From positions 1,447,500 through 1,511,499 of the forward strand of contig NC_031792.1 in NCBI RefSeq assembly GCF_001522545.3: a DNA stretch of 64,000 bases, in the 5' to 3' direction. Under the pieces are notes generated by a model, which was not told the origin of the DNA, did no database searches, and saw nothing but the letters and a program-made list of their open reading frames with translations. Source of the stretch: Parus major. Its lineage: Eukaryota; Chordata; Aves; Passeriformes; Paridae. The position numbers were made by a program, and so were the translations under genes. Shown here in pieces: positions 1 to 11,520 of the stretch; position 1 is the stretch's first letter; every line of letters starts with the position of its first letter.

Positions 1-218
1 GCTGTTGGGCAGAGCGGGGCGCGTTGTCACCACAGGTGTTCTGTCACACCGCGGCTTTGTCACCGCGGATGTTCCGCCGAGCTGCGAGCGGCTCCCTTTG
101 ATAGAGCCGGTGTTAAATGCGCTCACATTCCCCCCGAGAGCCCTTCCAGAAGAAAGGCAGATGCTAATGAGTGGTGTTGGTTCTGCCGGCTTTCAAACCC
201 CTGCTTTCTGCTTTGGTC

Positions 219-235
219 AAAAAAAAAAAAAAAAA
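219..235 (+). repeat. poly(A) tract
   Basis: An uninterrupted run of 17 adenines. No CR1-type or other recognisable body lies directly upstream, so it is a simple repeat rather than an identified retroposon tail. Confidence 0.9.
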
Positions 236-868
236 GTTCTTTTATCTGCAGCGTTTTCAGATGTGCTCTGCTCGTGCTGGAGGACTTAACAAGAGAGGAA
301 ATTTTATTAGCAGCTCCTCACGGTGGGCTGGGACTGACAAATTAAAACCCAGTCCACACACTTCAGACAAACCTGCCAGTGATCTCTTTTCCCTTCAGGA
401 GCTGCCTGCCAGAGCTGCCTCTGCCGTGCAGAGCAAGGGAGAGAGCGAAGCTCCCAAATTCCAGCAGCAGGGCAGGGAATTTGAACCATTTCTTACCTTT
501 GTAAAGGCTGGGTCCAAACCACATCCAATTCTAAATCCCACTGCCATCAAAGCTGTGCTGCAAAGTTGTTTTTCATGTGGTAACTGGGATTTTTAGGGTT
601 TTGATCTAGGTAGAAACACCACCACCAGCTTTTCACTTTGATATTTCGCCACCATGTCCCCGGAGCTCTCCCTGTCCAGCTGCACTGGCACAGGCACCTT
701 CCAGCTGGTTTCCAGTGGGAATTTTCACCTGGAAACAGCTCCTTTGTTTTTAGGGAGCAGGATGCTCACAGAGGGGGGATTGCTGACCTTCCCTGCAGCC
801 CTGGGGCTGATTAATTTGGGTTTTCACCAAAGCACTCCGAAGAAATGCAGTGGAACAGACCTGTGAGC

Positions 869-1051
869 ATCCAGCCCTTACAGAAAGGACTTCAAATGCT
901 CCCATTCCAGAGCTCTGAACCCCCTGGATCTCCCTGGGCACCACAAGGAGACTTGGGAATGTCCATCCCTTAAGGAAAAGAGTTCAAATGTTCCCATTCC
1001 AGAGCCCTGAACCCCCCTGGATGTCCCTGGGCACCCCAAGGAGCTCTGCCC
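869..1051 (+). repeat. diverged tandem duplication, about 92 bp
   Basis: Two copies of a segment of about 92 bases lie head to tail. Each contains the pattern CCATTCCAGAGCYCTGAACC followed by CTGGAT, CCCTGGGCACC and CAAGGAG. The copies differ at scattered positions and by small indels, so the duplication is not recent. Confidence 0.8.
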
Positions 1052-2779
1052 TGCCCGGGAAATCAAAACCCCGAGAGCTGCACATCCAAGAGAGCCCAAA
1101 CAGGGGATGCAGCCAGGAATTCATGTTTTGGAAGACAGTTAGATTTGATTGACTTTAAATAGATGTTTCCCACCCCGTTCATAATGAAGTGAAGGAAGCC
1201 AGAGGCAGAAATTATAAACCCAGCCTGCCCATTGCTTTGGAAGCAGCTTTAAATATTTCCCTCCCACAGCCAGTGCTGGCTCTGAGTAACAAATGACAGG
1301 CAGAAGAGAGCAGATGAGTATCTATTTATGCAGGAAAATGAAGTGTATGAATAGTTATTTTGAGGACAAATGTATTTTGACAGGTATCTAATTTCACTCT
1401 GTTGATAAAATGCACTTTCTTGCTTTCTGGAGTTGATGACTGGAGTGGGTTCTTTTGATATTTTTTTTTATTATTATTTGCAATCTTTGTCAGTAGAAAA
1501 AAAAATAAGGGAAAAAAAAAAAGAAACCCACCCTGAAAATTATATTTGTCAAACATCAGAGAGGAATTTAATTTATTGTCATCACAAATGTGTTTAAAAA
1601 AAAATAAAATCGAATAGCCAGGCACAATTTATCCAGCACAAACCCCAAATTAACAGAGAGTTGTGGTGAGGCACAAAAACACAGGGAAGGACCCTGGGTA
1701 ATCTGGCCATGAAGGAGAGCCCACAAATGTCTTTCCAACCTGGAATTCCAAACAAAAGAGAGGAGAAAAACAGCATTAAAACTGAAATCAGTGCTCAGCT
1801 GCCCACTCACAGAGATAACTCCATCATTTAAATACCAGGGCCAGCTCTCCTCTGCTGGAATTGCTTTTGTTGCTGTGGTGGAAGCAGTTTTGGGACTGCT
1901 TGCAGTATTTCCTGTGGCTGCTTCCCTTTGGGAATATTTTTTTTGAGAATATCACACCCCCAGAAACACAAATTCCCCTCTCTTTGTGGGATGTGCACCA
2001 TTCCTCATCCCTAAACCATTCTGGGAAGCCCCAGCAAGGCACAGAGCCCCTTTGCCCAAACCCCACTGAACGTGGCCAATCCCACCCCTCTGGTGCCCAT
2101 AACTGATTATCCCTGACTGAATTCTCATCGTGTCTCTGTGCCATGGCTGTTTCCCTGACATTCTATGGGAATTTCATGGATTTTAGGAGCAGGGCAAGGT
2201 ATTTACTGCCAGGGAAATCGGCCTGGGGAAGCTGAATTTAGTGAGTGAGGCTGTAAGGTGCTGAACCTGGAATTCTGCAGAGGAATGAACACCTCAAAAC
2301 AAATTTTCCATAAAAGTTAGCAAAAAAAATAAAAAAAATCACAGCTGGAATAAAAGTCAATGGCTAAATATCTGCCTTAAAAAAGAAGAGAAAGGAGCAG
2401 CAGTTCTCTGGGTGTCCGTCCTCCCACACACCTTCCCAGCTTTGTGTCCTGAGCTCCCTTCTTGCACCTTAAACCAGGCTGCATTTCTTCTCTTGACGAT
2501 TTTGGGAAATGGAGGCAGGGAACACGGACCCTCAGCCCCTGCAGGACTGATCGCTCCCGGGGGAGGAGGGAGGGATGCCGTGGGAGGCTGAGGCTGTGGG
2601 AATTTGGGGGCACAGCCCTGCCTGTCCCCCTCTCCAACCCCTCCTGATGAGCTCCCAGTGTCTTGCTGTGGATTAGAGGGCACTTGGTGCTCTCTGAGCG
2701 CACCTCACTGGGAGAGACAAAGGCGACAAAGCTTTCCAGGTGCCTCCCGGCTTTATTCCCGCTTTTCCCAGAAAAAATC

Positions 2780-3310
2780 AGGCCGTGCCTTTCCCAGCAG
2801 CCTCACCCACAGCAGCTCCTGCCGCTCTCCCAGCTCCTAAACCCCACAGACCACCCCGGCCCCACAGCAGTTCCCTGCCTGGGCTTTTCCGAGGACAGGG
2901 AAGCCAGGAGGGCTCAGGGAGGAGAGGCAGGGAAGCAGGTGAGGGCAAGGGATGCTGCTGCAGGATCGTGCTGTTGCTTAGCAACCCGCAGCTCCTGGGA
3001 TTGGGATGCGCCGGAGCCTCTGCTGGGGCCGGAGCGGTCACTGCTGGTCTGGAGTGACCACGGGCAGCCCTGGCTGTGTCCCTGAGGCCGGGGGCCGCCT
3101 CCCCTGCCCGAATCGGGGCTCCCCTGCCCGAATCGGGGCTCCTCCAGCAGCACAGCCCCGTGTGCTCCTGCTGCTCCGCGCCCGGGGAGCGCCCGCCGGC
3201 TTTGGATGTTTCCCGGAGGGGCAATTCCTGCTCCCCTCCAGGACGGCTTGGAAAGCAAAGCAGAATAAAATCTACGAGCTGCTCGGAGCCCAGCCGGCAA
3301 AGCCGAGCGG
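2780..3310. promoter_or_regulatory. CpG-rich patch without an assigned gene
   Basis: G+C and CpG are clearly raised here against the flanks. A 20-bp direct duplication (CTGCCCGAATCGGGGCTCC) lies at about 3106-3145, and a palindromic X-box-like motif lies at 2973-2985. In bird genomes such patches often mark promoters. No exon of a known gene could be attached, so a promoter role is inference only. Confidence 0.35.
2973..2985. promoter_or_regulatory. RFX X-box-like palindrome
   Basis: The sequence GTTGCTTAGCAAC is a perfect inverted repeat (GTTGC / GCAAC half-sites around a short spacer). It matches the general RFX-family X-box pattern of two GTTGC-type half-sites. It lies in a CpG-rich patch. 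Binding is inferred from the motif alone. Confidence 0.4.
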
Positions 3311-4471
3311 TTAAACCAGCCCTATCCCCAGCCCCGCTCCCAGTTTTTGGCAGGTTTTGGGATCCCCGTCCTTATTGCAGCCCTCTCCCGGCACATCTGC
3401 ACTGCTGACAGCGACAGGCTCCCTTCAGCCGCCCCCTGCAACACTCCAGATGGACAGCCAGTCACTCCCACTCCTCAGCAGGGATCCACATCACTCTCCC
3501 CTTCTGGGTTTAGTGCTTAATCCCAAACATTTATCATATTTTACTCCAAGCCTCCTACTCCCGTGCGTGCTCCTTCTTCCCCAAAGCCGCTTTTCCTTCG
3601 CAATCTCTTTGACGATCTGCTCTGCAGCAGCGTCTCCAGCTGGTCCCTTCAGCTCGGCCGTGCTGTGGGTTGTGCCTGTCCCTGGAGCAGGAGCTGTGCC
3701 CTGGCTGCTGCAGGGGGAGGAAGGACAATCGTGCCATCCTCGGGAACACTCTGTGCCCGGAGCTGCGTCCTGCCAGGCACCGCATTTCAAAGGGATGCAA
3801 AGGAGACTCCTCCGCTCAGAGGATGGAAAGGAAGGATCCAGGGAAGAGCTGGCTTAGCCACCACCCGCTGCCAGCCTGGCACCTTTCCTGGGGAGCAGGG
3901 ACAGGCAGATCCTCTGGCACAGCCACCAGGGCTCCCCGGCTGGTGCCAGCTCCACAACACCTCGCTTCCACCTCATCCCCATCCCCGACTGCCCATTCTC
4001 CTCGCTTTCGGGGCCATTTCCCCGGGAGAAGCAATAACAACCTGATGATGTTCGGAGCAGGGAGTGTTTATTTGTGGCAGTTTCAATGGCTTTCACCCGG
4101 CAGGAACAAGGACACGATTCCTTTCCCTTCACCGGGAAAAGCCCAGAACAAATCTGCTGCTTTGCTTTCAGAACAACACAGCTCCGTGTAACCACTGCCT
4201 GCTCGGGTCCCCTGCAGTTTTATTGCTCTTCTGGCCAAGCTTTCTTAATCCAAAGGCTGACAACCGGGAAAATTCCACTTTTTCTCCTAAGGAATATCTG
4301 CAAAAAAAACCCCAAAAAACAAAACAAAACAGTTGTAGCTGCAAGAGCAAACCCACAGGATACTGGGGCAAGTTTGGGCTGCTGAGCCCATCCTCAGGGT
4401 GTGGAGAAGCCCCCAGGATCCCAATTCCCGTTTTCTGTCCCAGAAAAGGGCTGTACCCAGCGCTGCTGGGC

Positions 4472-4485
4472 GTTGCCATGGTTAC
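4472..4485. promoter_or_regulatory. RFX X-box-like motif
   Basis: The sequence GTTGCCATGGTTAC closely resembles the RFX X-box (GTTGCCATGGCAAC type), with one degenerate half-site. A further GCAAC half-site follows about 20 bases downstream. The local sequence is CpG-rich. No flanking gene was identified. Confidence 0.4.
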
Positions 4486-6728
4486 CGCACGGTGTCGCGT
4501 AGCAACGAGCTAAGCCGAGCATCAGCGAGGCGGTTTTGCCTCTTCTCAATTCCTTCCCCTGGTGGATTCAGCCAAGTGAGTTGGATTGATCTCCAGCCCC
4601 AGCACAAACACGCAGCGGGGAGCAGCCACCGATTGATTCTGGAGCCGGAGCAGGAGCGGGAGCTGCCCCAGAACCAGGGGTGGACAAGGGGGGTGCCCCA
4701 CAACCAGGGTGTGCCCCACAACCAGGAAGGTTTTTGCAGGAGATCTCGGGCTGAGCTGCCCCAAAACGACAAAAGAATGAAAACATCATAAGGGAGCGAG
4801 GCAAAGCGGGAGCAGCAGGGCCGAGGGGCCCCGCTGGGAGCGGAGCAGAGGCAGATGTTTGTGTTTGATGAGCGCTGCAGTGAAGGATTCAGGGTGACAC
4901 CCCAGGACCACCAGAGCCGGGACCATCCCAGCCCTGGGGAACACGGAGAAATTTCTCCCTCCTGCTGCAGACCCAAAGCACAAGCTCCAGCCCTCACTGA
5001 CAGCACTTTCTGTGCCCAGAATATCTCAGACACCCAGAGCAGGGGTTTATTCCCCATTTCCACTCCCTGCTGTGGGCACAGAGAGCCTCAGGGAGCAGAA
5101 CCTCTGCACAGGGGCTGTGCAAACACAGCAGGGATACAGCAAAGGCATCCTGGATTGATCCAAAAAGCAATTCCAGGCAGCAGGATGAGCTGTGACTGCA
5201 TGGCTTTCACAGGAATTCCTTTTTCAGGATGATCTGGAATATCCAGGCTGACTTTCTTTGCACAGGGATGCAGGAACATCAGCTCTATCTGTGCTTTCAT
5301 TTTAAATAACTCCTGACACTTCCCCTGCCTGCAGCTGCCACTCAACTTCTTCACCCACCAGAGGCTTGGAGCTCGTTTTGTCACCATCTGGGAGCTGTCA
5401 CTTTGCTGTGTGACCCGGGCCAGCTCCCTGCTGGTCCCCAGGGCTGCAGGAGCCCCGTGGCTTGCTGGTGGCTCTGCCACAGAAGCGAGGCTGTGCCCTC
5501 CTGGGTCAAACCATCCCCTCCATCCTCCTTCCCAGAAAAACCTCACTATGCCACCTGGGAAGATGAAATCAATTCCCAGAGGGCAGAATTTCCAAAAAAA
5601 CTCTGTTTTGGCAACACTTGTTGAGCAAGGGCTGGGCTTCATGACTCCCCATTGCCCCAAAGTCATATTTAAAACTGAGCCTTTCCTTGGCAGGTGAGCC
5701 TTCGATATCCTAAATTCCTCTTTTACTGAGGGAATTTGGTTGCTTCTGGCACCCAGAACAGGTCGAACCACTCCACATTTCAAGCTGGAACTGAGACAAC
5801 AATATTTGCATTGTTTTTTCCTCTGACAGATCATTTTCCAGATTAAAAAAAAAAAAAAACCCACAAAAAAAAAAAACCAAACCCACTGCAACAAGAAAAA
5901 CAAATTGCTATTATCCAACCAACAGGTGGCAAGGGAACAGCTTGCCTTAAATTCTTATTTGTATCTAAGGCAATCTCCTGGGATTAGCGTTGTTCTTGCC
6001 AATACGAGACGTTTATCTGTGATTTTCCATCCTGACGGGCGCGGAGCTGCATTAAACCCAAGGCGCAGCTATTGTTCAGCGCTCGCAGCCCCATCTCCGG
6101 GTGGAATCACGCCTGGAGGGATCGCTGGTGCCGGTGTCCCCTGCTGGCACAGATTAGCCGAGGCTTGGAGCTCCTCACAAGGCTCCGGGAGCCCCGGGAT
6201 GCGCCCGCATCCAGCGGAAACCTCCGGCCGCTTGAGCGAGGCACAGCAGCCCCGGGGAGCTCAGCTTTGTGCGGGGAAAGGGCAAAAAAATGGGCAAAAA
6301 CAGAGCTGGTTTTCCCTGGGGGCTGTGGGTGGACTCCAGTCTGAGCAGCCTGGCACAATCACGGCTCAAATGCCATTCGTGGGGAGTTCTGAGATCATTT
6401 TTAGAGCCAGGGAGGGAATCTCCAGCTTGGAAAGCACTGACAGCAGCAGAGGGAAAGGCTCTCAGCCCGGGAGCTGGAACATCACCTTCCTGAAAAGAAG
6501 GGGCTGGGCAAGGAGGGAGTGGGAGAAGTCCAGGATCATCCCCGGCTGCTCAGCTCCTGCCCAGGGACCTCCCCTCTCCCTGGTGACCTTCCCTTTTGAT
6601 AAAATCAAGGTCCAAAGGTGAGTTCTGGGCCCCGGCTGTGCCCAACTCATCCAGCATGCAGTGCAGGGGACAGCTGGTGACATCCTCCTGCAAATTCCCC
6701 TGCTCCAGTTCATTAATGATGTGCTCAA

Positions 6729-6830
6729 ATGACAGAATCCCAACTGGCTGGGGCTGGAAGGGACCATAAAGCCCTCCCAGCGCCACCCCTGCCATGGCAG
6801 GGACGCCTCCCACTGTCCTTAGGAAATGCA
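6729..6830 (-). mobile_element. CR1 LINE 3' end fragment
   Basis: Read on the minus strand this is the typical avian CR1 3' region. In plus orientation it shows an ACAGAATCCC start, then a GGCTGGAAGGGACC block, then CCCCTGCCATGGCAGGGAC and a CACTGTCC end. These blocks are in the order expected for a reverse-oriented, 5'-truncated CR1. It is old and diverged. Confidence 0.85.
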
Positions 6831-7977
6831 GGACAAGATTCCAGACAATCTCAGGAGCCTCAGGATAAATTTGGATTGGCTTCTTCAAGCTGAAATGTTG
6901 CTGCACTGAGGCTTTTAGTGAGAGACTTTCCTATGACCACCTTCAACCTAAGGCAGCGAAATCTAATTCAATTAGTTCTAATTCCAAGGAAGGGCTCTCT
7001 TTTTTCCCCAGACAGGGTTTTCCTGGCTGAAAAATATCTTTACACTTCGTAGTGCACCTCATTTTGGAGCAAATCAGGACTTTTGAGGGGAGCCATGGAG
7101 CTGCTGAGTTAGAGAAGCTGGTGTGTGATCCCCAGGAGTCACAAGCTGTCACTGCCTCACGCTGCCAAAAAATCTGATTTCTCAGAGCTCCTCACTTATC
7201 ACATTATTAGGAGACTGTGCAAGTCGCTGGTGGTTCATTTCCACTGATTAGTGGGGAACAGCAGAGCAATAAAGAATATCCAGAGACAGCTCCCAGCAGC
7301 AGGCAGCATCACAGGATGAGAGCTGATTAATCAGGTCGTTGGGGTGAGAGGAATTACTGCTCCATCCCCGTGCTGGAGATCACTGGAGCACTTGGCTGAT
7401 CCTCTCCTTTTATCAACAGCAGCTCCCCTTCCCTTGCAGGGTTCACCCTCTTTAAATGCTCTTTGAACACGCCGTGCCCTGCCTTTCCAGGCTCCCACTC
7501 ATCCTCCAGGGGTTTTCTTAACTCTTCTTTGTGTCTCGTGGGCACAAACCCCACCAGGTGAAGCTGTGCCAGCTCACAGCTTTGATTTCTCATTGCTGGC
7601 ACCTTCATTAGGCAGCAAATCAAGGCACTGAACTACTGAACTACAGCAGAACCTGGAGCTTGTTTTATGCAGAACCCAAAATTTATGTTCCACTCAACAG
7701 CAGAAAGCCAAAATATTCTGTATAATCTGGTTAACAGCCACGTTCTGCTCGTGCCTTGCCTCATTTTGAGCAGGGTGTTCCAGCTGCTCAGCAGAGCAGA
7801 GCTGAGCTATTCAGAAAATCCAAATTGGTCACTTGGCTCTGCTTTTCTGCCACCAGGGTCCCAGGACCTTTGCAACCTTTGATGGGATTAGCACAAGTTG
7901 AAGAAAACACAGTAACTCAGATTCACAGGTGGTGTTTGGCAGGTTAAACCTCAAATTTAACCTCTCTCCCCTGGGAT

Positions 7978-8206
7978 TGTGTAAGAGTTAAATAAACATG
8001 GGTAAATTAAATAACAATGCATGTTATTTAATAATATAAAACAAAATGTAAATTAAATAACAATGCATATGTAAGAATTAAATAATAATAATACATGGGT
8101 AAGAGTTAAATAACAATACATGTGTAGGAGTGAAATAACACATGGGTAAGAAATAAATAACAATTCATGGGTAAGAATTTAACAATAAATGTGTAAGGAT
8201 TAAATA
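7978..8206 (+). repeat. AT-rich degenerate minisatellite abutting a gap
   Basis: About eight irregular units of 22-30 bases, built on the pattern GTAAGARTTAAATAACAAT followed by ACATGG or ATGTG. Unit length drifts through small indels. The array runs straight into the N run at 8207, so its true length is unknown. Confidence 0.85.
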
Positions 8207-8620
8207 NNNNNNNNNNNNNNNNNNNNNNNNNNNNNNNNNNNNNNNNNNNNNNNNNNNNNNNNNNNNNNNNNNNNNNNNNNNNNNNNNNNNNNNNNNNNNN
8301 NNNNNNNNNNNNNNNNNNNNNNNNNNNNNNNNNNNNNNNNNNNNNNNNNNNNNNNNNNNNNNNNNNNNNNNNNNNNNNNNNNNNNNNNNNNNNNNNNNNN
8401 NNNNNNNNNNNNNNNNNNNNNNNNNNNNNNNNNNNNNNNNNNNNNNNNNNNNNNNNNNNNNNNNNNNNNNNNNNNNNNNNNNNNNNNNNNNNNNNNNNNN
8501 NNNNNNNNNNNNNNNNNNNNNNNNNNNNNNNNNNNNNNNNNNNNNNNNNNNNNNNNNNNNNNNNNNNNNNNNNNNNNNNNNNNNNNNNNNNNNNNNNNNN
8601 NNNNNNNNNNNNNNNNNNNN
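8207..8620. other. assembly gap (414 N)
   Basis: Unresolved bases. The left flank is a tandem array and the right flank is unique sequence, so the gap most likely reflects unassembled extra copies of the repeat. Confidence 0.98.
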
Positions 8621-10615
8621 TTTTGGGTGTGCTGTGACATCCAGCGCTGCTGCACAACAGCTGCTCTGCTGCCAGTGTCAACCTGGGCTATTTTTATCGT
8701 TATTGCACTGAAAGGAAGCTTAAAGGAGGCAACTGTGTTCATTACAGTCTCAAGAGCAATTCCCAGCCATCAGCCACTGTCTACATCAATTCTTTTATTA
8801 ATTTGAGTGCAGCACTCGGGCCAGGAACATGTGCCTGCACTCTCAGCTGCACGCTGGCCCCAGCCTAGAGCCATTTAATTACCTCCATTAATAAGCAATA
8901 AGGCTCTTAAGAGCAACAATTTCCTTCTGCTGATCATTTCTGGGGCTCCCAGACAGAAAATGCTCTCTTTTTAACTGGTCTGAGAGGATAAGAGCTGTGG
9001 ATCATGGAGGAAATGTCAGGCAACTTTAATGGGCAGGATGTTTTTAATGCAGATCCTGCTGCACTTTGCGGGTTTAATTGCACCAGAAAAGTGCATGACC
9101 AAACTCACAGCCCATGAGAGTGGAAAACTTTAAATTAAGGATGACTGACCCCAGCAGAACATGTGAAAAAAGGACATCTCAAATATTGATGGGGAAAAGG
9201 AGGTGTGGAGATGGAGTTTGGGACAGTGACAGCAAAATCTCCCCAAAGCACAGCTCAGTTTTGGCATCAGCTCCTTCCTGGCTGGATTTAAGGACAGGTA
9301 ACCCTGAGAACTCCATCAAAAATAGCTTTACAGGGCTGCAATGAAGTGCTTTTCACCTCTCAGGTTTGGAGCTTTTGGGTTCTGTGGTTTCATTTTGGTT
9401 TGTTATTTCTTTTAGGGACACCCTGAGTGATGAGTGAAGCCTCCCAGGCACACAAAACTTCCTAAAACCTCCACGGGCGTGATCCAGATCCCAGAGCCGC
9501 CTTTCCCAAGCAAATCAACCCCCAGCAATAAATTCAGGAGGGAAGGCTTGGGTTGGATGCTGCAGGATTTCACCTCCCAGGTCAGCTTTAGGCACTAATT
9601 AAAAATATATAGTAAAGAAAGACTTCTTAGAGGTGATTTTACCCAAAATCAGCAGGGCCAGGATGTAAAATACTGCTGAAAATAGTTTTTAAGAGAAATT
9701 TGGCAAAGGAAAAATCCCAAACCTGGAGAAGCCCTCAGAGAATTCTTGCCAGGAGGAAGTTAGCCAAGATATTTAAAATTATACAATATCTGCTGGCTTT
9801 TCAGTGATAATGGTCCCAGGAATGGCTGATCTTAAACACTGTCTGGAAAATGCTTTTGATGTAACAAGACAAGAAAGGTTTCAAGATGTTACTGCAAAAT
9901 TCATGAGTGTTTTTGAGGCACAGGCAATTTAAAAATACCCTGGTTTTCTTAGCAAGAAAACAGTTCCTGGCATGGAACTGCAGTGAAAACTCTCCCTCCA
10001 CAAGGAAAAACACAGAAACCCAGAAAAGTCAGAGCTCAAAATGCTCCTGTTGGGATTTATCTTTGCTCTGGAGCTAAGAAATCACAAAAGATGGGCTCAG
10101 TGAGGTTTCTAGGCCACACTCCTGTCTGTACAAAGGATGCTTAAAAAAGGAGTTTGTGCTGCTCCTCTGCAGCAGGGGAACCCCCAGCTCCTGCACAAAC
10201 CTCCAGCCAAAAATTCAGGGGACTGGAGCCCCTGAAGCACCTGGGGGACTGAATTTCCTTGGCAGAGCCCTGAAATCCCAAACTTGGGCACGTGGGTGCA
10301 ACCTGTCAAAGGAAGGAGGCCCTGCTCTGCTTCCAAAAAAAGACTTTTAAGAGACAAAATAATTGCAGGGCTTGGGGTTTTCTGACCTCTTTCAAGAAAG
10401 GCCACGGGAAAGAAAATGCAGGTGGCACTGAAGGGAGTGAAAAATTCACACTCAACTGCCAGGAGTTGATCAGGAGCCACTGGAGCAAACTCTGCTGCGT
10501 TTGTCACCCTTTGCTTTCCTTTGGTTTTCCCAGCAATGACAGCGCTGGGTGTCAGAGCCAGTGGGCCATGGAAAACACCAAAGAGCAGGAGAAGAGCAGA
10601 GTGTGTTCCCCCAGG

Positions 10616-10809
10616 GGATGTCTGGGAGCACCTCTGGATGTCCGGGAGCACCTCTGGATGTCTGGGAGCACCTCTGGATGTCCGGAAACACCTCTGGATG
10701 CTCGGGAGCACCTCTGGATGTCCGGGAGCACCTCTGTATGTCTGGGAGCACCTCTGGATGTCCGGAAACACCTCTGGATGCTCGGGAGCACCTCTGGATG
10801 CTCGGGAGC
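10616..10809 (+). repeat. 20-bp minisatellite, about ten copies
   Basis: A head-to-tail array of a 20-base unit reading GGGAGCACCTCTGGATGTCC, with TCT, TCC and CTC variants and a GGAAACACC variant. The variant triplet TCT / TCC-with-AAACA / CTC recurs 80 bases apart, giving a higher-order repeat. Because 20 is not a multiple of three, the apparent repeat proteins in all frames are artefacts. Confidence 0.93.
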
Positions 10810-11066
10810 TGCACATCTGTGCGGGGAGCGGGGTGGAGGCAGCACAGCGCTGCCTGGGCAGGGATTGCCATCTGCTGGCACCGAGGGGAAGCCCGGAGCC
10901 CTGCCCGAGCGTGGAGCGAGGGGAATCCACGGAATCATCGGGAGGTTTGAGCTGGAAGTGCTTGTCAAGGATCCCAAGGGATCGTCAGAGCCACACCCCG
11001 CTGGAGCTGAGGGTTTGAGCCCAGCCTGAGCCCAGCCTGCTCTGCCGCCCTCACACCTGGTCCGGG

Positions 11067-11232
11067 ATAATAGTATTATTACTACTACTATTACTACTAC
11101 TACTATTATTATTACTATTATTATTACTACTATTATTATTATTATTATTATTATTGCTACTATTATTATTATTACTATTATTATTATTACTATTATTACT
11201 ATCATTATTGTTATTGTTACTGTTATTATTCA
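11067..11232 (+). repeat. imperfect (TAT/TAC)n trinucleotide tract
   Basis: About 165 bases of near-continuous ATT/ACT triplets with occasional GTT and ATC interruptions. Apparent poly-Leu, poly-Ile and poly-Asn/Ser open frames here are artefacts of the triplet periodicity. Confidence 0.95.
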
Positions 11233-11506
11233 CTTGTCCCCAGCACAAAAACAGAGCCAGAGAAGTCCATCAATTTTATTTTTCCTCCGGCAGCGGGGGA
11301 GGGTCTGGGAGAGCTGGGTGCTGGCTCCCAGCGGGGGAAACTGAGGCACGGAGGGACACCCATCGTCTCTCAGCTGCTCAGGGTGGGTTTGGAGCTGCTC
11401 CCAGCCGCTCTTTTACTTCCAGAACCTCTCATTCCTCAGAGCCCTGAGCTTCCCTGGGTTCCCCTGGCAGCCGGCGCTGTCCCCGAGCCCGGGATGTCAC
11501 CCTGGA

Positions 11507-11520
11507 GTTGCCATGGAGAC
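11507..11520. promoter_or_regulatory. RFX X-box-like motif
   Basis: The sequence GTTGCCATGGAGAC has one perfect X-box half-site and one degraded half-site in the right spacing. It lies in GC-rich sequence with no gene assigned. This is the weakest of the three similar motifs in the left part of the window. Confidence 0.3.

Noticed and set aside
2778..3224. 148-codon open frame in a CpG-rich patch
   Set aside because: Open frames on both strands are expected at this G+C; no family similarity was seen.
5088..5918. 276-codon open frame on the minus strand
   Set aside because: Its N-terminus is translated homopolymer (Phe/Trp runs) and the rest has no recognisable domain or splice pattern.
10616..10809. 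Possible CRISPR-like array
   Set aside because: Units are directly adjacent with no unique spacers, and the genome is eukaryotic.
10109..11205. Long open frames on both strands with repeated peptide units
   Set aside because: They are translations of the 20-bp minisatellite and the trinucleotide tract. All frames look alike and no family similarity is visible.
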